NCBI GenBank assembly: GCA_018399515.1
Contig: JAGYOB010000311.1
Coordinates: 1-28,172 of the forward strand
Length of the DNA: 28,172 nucleotides
Source of the DNA: Candidatus Nanopelagicales bacterium
GTDB lineage: Bacteria; Actinomycetota; Actinomycetes; S36-B12
Direction: 5' to 3'
The notes beneath the pieces are model-generated. The model was not told the origin of the DNA, ran no database searches, and saw only the letters and a program-made list of their open reading frames with translations. The position numbers and the translations under genes are program-made. Each line of letters opens with the position of its first letter. Within the stretch, counting starts at the first letter, position 1. Positions 24,242 through 28,172 of the stretch are shown here, in pieces.

Positions 24242-25480
24242 ATGCGCCCTGCGGCACGATCCACGCGAACGTCGCTCATCGCTGCGGCCAGCCTGACTGC
24301 TGTGGCCCTGGGGATCTCGGCGTGCGCGACGACCGGAGCCGTCGATTCGCCTGATTCGACGGTTGTGGACACTACCGAAGACCCGGTGGATTCCGGCAAT
24401 GGAGCGAAGTCGGATGCGAACCCCAGCGGGGCAGTCGCCTCCCGTGATGACGGCGATCGTTCCATCACGACGATCGGGATCGCCGAGCCGTATGTGCCTT
24501 CCGCGGAGGGTTCGAACACCGATGACTATCGCTGCTTTCTGATCGACCTGGACTTCGATACCGATCAATTCATCACGGGGGTGCGCTTCGCTCCGGGCAA
24601 TCCCGCGGTCGTTCACCACGCGATCGTCTATCGCGTCGAGCCCGATCAGGTCGACGATGCACGGGCGAAGGACGCCGAGGACATCGAGCAGGGATGGTCG
24701 TGCTTCGGTGGGCCGGGATTGCCGCCGAGTTCGGTCGAGGACGCCGTTACCGCCGTGCAGGGCAATGCATGGCTGGCAGCGTGGGCGCCCGGGGGTCGAG
24801 AATCGCGCACCCCGGAGGGCACTGGAGTGCCCGTGTCAGCTGGTTCCGCGGCAGTTTTGCAGGTCCACTACAACATGCGGGGTGGGCAGGGCCCGGATGA
24901 GACCCAGGTGCACCTGCGAACCGAGCCGGGAACGGCCGATCTGATCCCGTTGGACACCTATCTGCTGCCCGCCCCGGTGGAGATCCCCTGCCTGCCGGAT
25001 GAATCCGGCCCGCTGTGCGACCGGGAAGCGGCCGTTACCGACGTCATCACAAGATTCGGAGGCGAGTCCCTTCGCACGATCTGGGGTTTGCAATTCATCT
25101 GCGATGGTGACCTGGTGAACCCGAAGGCAGGGGCGACCCAAACCTGCGAGCACACCGCCCGCAGTGACATCCGGGTCTATGCAGCAGCAGGCCACATGCA
25201 CCTTCTGGGCCGATCCTTGACCATCGATCATGTCTCCGAGGCCGGTGACGATCGGATCCTGGACATCACGAACTGGGACTTCGACAACCAGGCACGAGTG
25301 TGGCTGGATAGCCCCGTCGAAGTTGCTCAGGGAGATGTGCTGCGCATCAGTTGCACGCACGATGCAAGCCTGAGGCGCAGCCTGCCTGAATTGGCTGATC
25401 TGCCGCCCCGCCACGTCGTGTGGGGGGACGGAACGGCAGACGAGATGTGCCTGGGAATCTTGACCATCGCCCAGGTGTGA
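24242..25480 (+). CDS. Copper type II ascorbate-dependent monooxygenase-like lipoprotein
   Basis: This predicted secreted lipoprotein (412 residues) resembles the two-domain core of peptidylglycine and dopamine beta-monooxygenases. A signal peptide ends in the lipobox ISAC (Cys28), followed by an acidic, Ser/Thr-rich linker to about residue 90. All six copper ligands have candidates: His125-His126 (VVHHAI) and His209 (QVHYN) for the first site; His318, His320 (GHMHLLG) and Met402 (DEMCLG) for the second. Eight further cysteines (98, 154, 250, 259, 287, 302, 371, 403) could form disulfides. It should act on the outer face of the membrane, hydroxylating an unknown substrate. It is preceded by an extended -10 box and followed 28 bp later by the phosphatidyltransferase gene. 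Confidence 0.87.
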   Translation: MRPAARSTRTSLIAAASLTAVALGISACATTGAVDSPDSTVVDTTEDPVDSGNGAKSDANPSGAVASRDDGDRSITTIGIAEPYVPSAEGSNTDDYRCFLIDLDFDTDQFITGVRFAPGNPAVVHHAIVYRVEPDQVDDARAKDAEDIEQGWSCFGGPGLPPSSVEDAVTAVQGNAWLAAWAPGGRESRTPEGTGVPVSAGSAAVLQVHYNMRGGQGPDETQVHLRTEPGTADLIPLDTYLLPAPVEIPCLPDESGPLCDREAAVTDVITRFGGESLRTIWGLQFICDGDLVNPKAGATQTCEHTARSDIRVYAAAGHMHLLGRSLTIDHVSEAGDDRILDITNWDFDNQARVWLDSPVEVAQGDVLRISCTHDASLRRSLPELADLPPRHVVWGDGTADEMCLGILTIAQV

Positions 25481-25508
25481 CCGTTCGCAGACCGCGGGAG
25501 ACTAGCGC

Positions 25509-26147
25509 GTGACGCCTCACCGATCGCCCAATGCGGAGGACGACGATTATGTCGTGACGACCGACCGGGTCGTGACCATCCCCAATATCCTCTCGGTTCT
25601 GCGGCTGGTGCTGATCGGCGTTTACTGCTGGTTGGTTCTGGGTCTGCAAGCGGATCTCGCTGCTGTCATCGTGTTGATCATCTCGGGAATCACCGACTAC
25701 CTCGACGGGTACATCGCTCGGCGTTGGTCACAGGTTTCGGCGATCGGCCAGTTACTCGATCCCCTCGTCGACCGAATCACCATCGCGGCCGTCGTCGTCA
25801 CACTGGCGCTGCGAGACATCATCCCGTGGTGGCTGGTGGCGGCACTTGTCGCTCGCGAACTCGTTCTTCTCGTTCTCCTGCCTCCATTGCGTCGGCGCGG
25901 TCTATCCGCACTTCCCGTCCACTACCTCGGCAAGGCCGCAACCTTCGTCCTGTTCGTCGGGTTCCCTCTGCTGCTGGCAGGGGCAGGCCCCTCGGACTGG
26001 CAGGCCGTTCTCGATGTCGTCGGGTGGGCTCTGGTGATCTGGGGGGTGGGGTTGTACTGGTACGGAGCGGTCCTCTATCTCGAGCAGACGGTGCGCATCG
26101 TCCGGGCATGTCCCTTGCCCCGTCCCTTGCCCCGTGCCTTGCCCTGA
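25509..26147 (+). CDS. CDP-alcohol phosphatidyltransferase
   Basis: This integral membrane enzyme transfers a phosphatidyl group from CDP-diacylglycerol to an alcohol in phospholipid synthesis. The signature D-G-x2-A-R-x8-G-x3-D-x3-D is perfect (DGYIARRWSQVSAIGQLLDP then LVD, residues 65-87). Five to six hydrophobic helices follow the pattern of the family. It resembles mycobacterial PgsA2, whose true acceptor (glycerol phosphate or phosphatidylglycerol, giving cardiolipin) is unsettled, so no symbol is given. The GTG at 25509 follows GGGAG at 25496-25500. The last 12 residues (CPLPRPLPRALP) are encoded by a 12-bp tandem repeat and look like a recent extension. Confidence 0.92.
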   Translation: MTPHRSPNAEDDDYVVTTDRVVTIPNILSVLRLVLIGVYCWLVLGLQADLAAVIVLIISGITDYLDGYIARRWSQVSAIGQLLDPLVDRITIAAVVVTLALRDIIPWWLVAALVARELVLLVLLPPLRRRGLSALPVHYLGKAATFVLFVGFPLLLAGAGPSDWQAVLDVVGWALVIWGVGLYWYGAVLYLEQTVRIVRACPLPRPLPRALP

Positions 26148-26178
26148 TCCGCGGCTGCTCGGTAGTTTTCGGGCAAGG
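26112..26178 (+). repeat. 12-bp tandem repeat and pairing inverted copy at the 3' end of the phosphatidyltransferase gene
   Basis: CCCTTGCCCCGT occurs at 26112-26123 and 26124-26135, with a degenerate third unit at 26136-26147 that includes the TGA stop. Each unit carries CCTTGCCC. A complementary GGGCAAGG lies downstream at 26171-26178, so any of the three units could form an 8-bp stem with it. No T-run follows, so it is not a classical intrinsic terminator. Confidence 0.75.
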
Positions 26179-26245
26179 AGGGGTCTGACAGGATGGGCCC
26201 GGTCGAGCATGATGATTACCCGCTGTAGCGCCCCGAGGAGGACCG

Positions 26246-26629
26246 GTGATTCCTGACAATCTGCGGTACACCAGCGAACACGAGTGGGTTCGCGTGACCG
26301 AATCCGGCACTGTGGTTTTCGGTATCACCGACTATGCCCAGGATGCCCTCGGCGACATTGTCTTCGTCGAGCTGCCCGAACCCGAAGCGGTCATCGATGG
26401 TGGCAGCACCTGCGGTGAAGTCGAGTCGACCAAGAGCGTCAGTGACATCTACGCCCCCATCAGCGGTGTCGTCGTCGCGCGCAATGACGCCCTTGCTGAC
26501 ACACCCGAGGTCATCAATGCAGATCCATACGGCCAGGGATGGCTGCTTGAAGTGCGGCCCGATGATGCCCAGGATGTCGATGGTCTCCTCGATGCGGTGG
26601 CCTACTCCGCGATCACTGAGGAAGCCTGA
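26246..26629 (+). CDS. gcvH: GcvH, glycine cleavage system H protein
   Basis: GcvH is the lipoyl carrier of the glycine cleavage system, shuttling the aminomethyl group between the P and T proteins. The 127-residue protein is complete, with RYTSEHEWVRV at the N-terminus and the lipoylated Lys63 in EVESTKSVSDIYAPISG. GTG at 26246 follows GAGGAGGA at 26235-26242. The gcvP and gcvT genes are not in the window. It is followed 8 bp later by the FHA gene, the same order as M. tuberculosis Rv1826-Rv1827. Confidence 0.96.
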   Translation: MIPDNLRYTSEHEWVRVTESGTVVFGITDYAQDALGDIVFVELPEPEAVIDGGSTCGEVESTKSVSDIYAPISGVVVARNDALADTPEVINADPYGQGWLLEVRPDDAQDVDGLLDAVAYSAITEEA

Positions 26630-26637
26630 ACACCACG

Positions 26638-27144
26638 ATGACCAGCGAACCGCGTCGAGCATGCATCACCTGCGGCGAAGCCGCCGATCCCAGCGATCGG
26701 TTCTGCTCGCACTGCGGCGCCCCGTTGCCGATTCCGGACGACGCCGAACAGGGGGCCATCGACTCAACCTTCCTCGGCACCGCCGGGCCGCCTTCCAGCG
26801 GCTCGATCCCGGTTGTTGGTACCGGCTATGTCACGGGGGTACCAGCGGGATCCTCGGTCCTCGTCGTCAGCCGCGGTTCCAACGCCGGTGCATCCTTCCT
26901 GCTATCGGGGGACATCGTCGTTGCCGGACGGGCCCCAGACTCGGATCTGTTCCTCGATGACATCACCGTCAGCCGCAAGCACGCGGAATTCCGTCGCGAC
27001 GGTCAGACATGGACACTCACCGATGCCGACAGCCTCAACGGCACCTACGTCAATCGCAGCAGGGTCGACACGGTGACACTGAATCCCGGCGACGAAGTGC
27101 AGATCGGTAAATACCGATTCGTGTACCTCATCGGAGGAGAATGA
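26638..27144 (+). CDS. Zinc-ribbon and FHA domain protein (GarA/OdhI-like)
   Basis: This 168-residue cytosolic protein has an N-terminal zinc ribbon with Cys9, Cys12, Cys23 and Cys26, a flexible linker, and a C-terminal FHA domain (about 80-160) with GRAPDSDLFLDD, SRKHAEF and LNGTYVN, the phosphothreonine-binding signature. The linker contains IDSTFLG, a candidate phosphorylation site in the place where GarA has its ETTS motif. GarA/OdhI, in unphosphorylated form, inhibits 2-oxoglutarate dehydrogenase, and the same gene order supports orthology. The zinc ribbon is an addition compared with the mycobacterial protein as I remember it. The stop overlaps the MerR gene by ATGA. Confidence 0.9.
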   Translation: MTSEPRRACITCGEAADPSDRFCSHCGAPLPIPDDAEQGAIDSTFLGTAGPPSSGSIPVVGTGYVTGVPAGSSVLVVSRGSNAGASFLLSGDIVVAGRAPDSDLFLDDITVSRKHAEFRRDGQTWTLTDADSLNGTYVNRSRVDTVTLNPGDEVQIGKYRFVYLIGGE

Positions 27145-27908
27145 CCCCTCCTGATCAACGAACCTCCGCCGCACCATCTGATCGTGGTGAACCGAGCGGA
27201 GGACCCCTGGTGGGAATCGGTCAGGTGGCACGGGTCCTCGATCGCGAATTCGGGGGAGTCTCGGTATCCAAAGTCCGCTACCTCGAATCCCGGGGGCTGA
27301 TCACCCCATCTCGAACACGTGGCGGCAGCCGCCGTTACACCTCGGCAGACATCGACCTGCTGCGCTGGATCATCCGCTGCCAGCGACGAGAATTCCTACC
27401 ACTCGATGTCATCGCTGCGCGACTTGCCGATGGGGTCGGGCCACATGTTGCAGGCGACGGTCATCCCAAGCCCGCTGCACTGCCGGCAACCGCACCAGCA
27501 GCATTGCTCACGGAGGGTGGAGCCGTCGTGTCCGTGCTGAGGCCACGCAATGACTCCGCGACCAGAACATCGCTGACACCGGAGCAGTTCGTCAAACGCG
27601 CCACCTGTCCAAGCGACATGATCGAACAGATGCGCCAGCACGGACTCATCACCCGGTGGGACACATCCGAACTGGCGATCTGCGAGATCGTCAACCGGTT
27701 GCATCACTACGGCATCGAACCTCGGCATCTGCGGTGGCTGACTCAATCCGCAGAACGAACCACGTCTCTCGTCGATGCCAGTCTGCCCGCCCGACACGGC
27801 GCGGGCGCCCACGTCGAGGCCGAGACCGACGAGGAACGCCGGCATCTGGCCGCTGATCTCATCACGCTGCAACTCCTCCTGATCCGCAACGCCCTCTCAC
27901 AGCCCTAG
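27141..27908 (+). CDS. ftsR: MerR-family regulator, FtsR/Rv1828 type
   Basis: This 255-residue DNA-binding regulator has a MerR winged helix at about residues 24-95 (IGQVARVLDREF, then SKVRYLESRGLITPSRTRGG, then RRYTSADIDLLRWI). A long C-terminal domain with no metal-binding Cys pattern follows, separated by a low-complexity stretch (about 97-150). The insert and context (gcvH-FHA-MerR-DUF151) match Rv1828, whose corynebacterial relative FtsR is reported to activate ftsZ. It is translationally coupled to the FHA gene (ATGA overlap). The assignment rests on synteny and domain order; target genes are not visible here. Confidence 0.82.
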   Translation: MTPPDQRTSAAPSDRGEPSGGPLVGIGQVARVLDREFGGVSVSKVRYLESRGLITPSRTRGGSRRYTSADIDLLRWIIRCQRREFLPLDVIAARLADGVGPHVAGDGHPKPAALPATAPAALLTEGGAVVSVLRPRNDSATRTSLTPEQFVKRATCPSDMIEQMRQHGLITRWDTSELAICEIVNRLHHYGIEPRHLRWLTQSAERTTSLVDASLPARHGAGAHVEAETDEERRHLAADLITLQLLLIRNALSQP

Positions 27909-27976
27909 ACGACACGGAGGTCGCCGGTCTGACCATGCGCAGCATCGTCAAGCCAGGGGCGGATGAAGCAGCCCGA

Positions 27977-27991
27977 AACCCGGGTTAGGCT
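27977..27991 (+). promoter_or_regulatory. Extended -10 box with overlapping palindrome before the DUF151 gene
   Basis: CGGGTTAGGCT is followed by six bases and the ATG at 27998, so TAGGCT (27986-27991) is a -10 for leaderless transcription. The perfect palindrome AACCCGGGTT (27977-27986) overlaps its upstream edge and could be an operator. Confidence 0.5.
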
Positions 27992-27997
27992 CATGCC

Positions 27998-28172
27998 ATG
28001 AAACAGGTGGACATTGTCGGCGTGCGCGTGGAGATGCCGTCCAACCAGCCCATCGTGCTCCTGCGCGAACAAGATGGCGGCCGCTACCTGCCGATCTGGA
28101 TCGGAGCCGTCGAAGCGACCGCCATCGCCATGGCCCAACAGGGCATGAAACCCGACAGGCCACTCACTCACG
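27998..28172 (+). CDS. DUF151 bifunctional nuclease family protein (3' end outside window)
   Basis: Only the first 58 residues are present. They match the start of DUF151 proteins: MKQVDIVGVRVEMPSNQPIV, LLREQDGGRYLPIWIG and EATAIAMAQQG, followed by RPLTH. Family members are described as nucleases; the actinobacterial role is not established. In M. tuberculosis Rv1829 holds the same place after the MerR gene. The ATG at 27998 has no Shine-Dalgarno but sits 6 nt after a TAGGCT box. The gene runs off the right edge. Confidence 0.92.
   Translation, partial: MKQVDIVGVRVEMPSNQPIVLLREQDGGRYLPIWIGAVEATAIAMAQQGMKPDRPLTH

Noticed and set aside
1..28172. tRNA, rRNA, CRISPR, IS, phage or toxin-antitoxin elements
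   Set aside because: No T-arm signatures, regularly spaced repeats, transposase motifs or small toxin-like pairs were recognised. The tandem repeats found are short and local.

Overview
The window is a gene-dense stretch of a high-GC actinobacterial chromosome (Actinomycetota, order not determined). The evidence is GC-rich third codon positions, many GTG starts, TGATG/ATGA gene overlaps, an InhA-type enoyl reductase, a SufR-led SUF operon next to a divergent ABC transporter, and a gcvH - FHA - MerR - DUF151 block. From memory of Mycobacterium tuberculosis, several blocks follow its order: Rv1458c-Rv1466 (suf), Rv1472-Rv1473 (echA / ABC-F), Rv1483-Rv1484 (fabG1-inhA), Rv1487-Rv1488 (NfeD-SPFH), Rv3041c-Rv3042c (ABC-serB) and Rv1826-Rv1829 (gcvH-garA-MerR-DUF151). 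I see no phage, IS element, CRISPR array, rRNA or tRNA.

Layout. 1-1055 (-): ABC-2-type exporter ATPase, cut by or ending at the left edge. 1080-7872 (+): sufR-sufB-sufD-Rieske-sufC-sufS-sufU-sufT, a complete Fe-S cluster assembly operon with a SufR-type operator over the sufR start. 7960-12288 (+): ABC-F ATPase, crotonase-family protein and fused ABC exporter. 12285-14226 (-): SURF1, DUF3099 and a TMEM175-type channel. 14362-16459 (+): fabG, fabI (inhA-like) and sixA. 16467-18770 (-): serB and an unknown protein with an Asn-Pro-Pro repeat. 18825-23347 (+): ABC ATPase, NfeD, SPFH protein, Fe-S photolyase and TSUP permease. 23352-28172 (+): SpoU-type RNA methylase, copper type II monooxygenase lipoprotein, CDP-alcohol phosphatidyltransferase, gcvH, zinc-ribbon/FHA protein, MerR regulator and the start of a DUF151 nuclease.

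How it fits together. The SUF operon supplies Fe-S clusters. Likely local clients are SufR itself (four Cys), the Rieske protein and the photolyase (four Cys at the spacing of Fe-S photolyases). FabG and FabI form two steps of type II fatty-acid elongation, and the phosphatidyltransferase acts in phospholipid synthesis. SURF1 serves cytochrome oxidase assembly. GcvH and the GarA-like FHA protein link glycine cleavage with regulation of 2-oxoglutarate metabolism.

Most of the window is conserved core genome and I find no wholly new system. The best leads are a secreted PHM/DBH-like copper monooxygenase, a shared promoter signature (GG[GC][CT]TA, two S, [CG]T, then 6-7 nt to the start codon) that implies leaderless transcription of at least four genes, the operator overlapping the sufR start, a crotonase with Gln for its first catalytic Glu, and several short in-register tandem repeats. 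No gap between genes exceeds about 160 bases.
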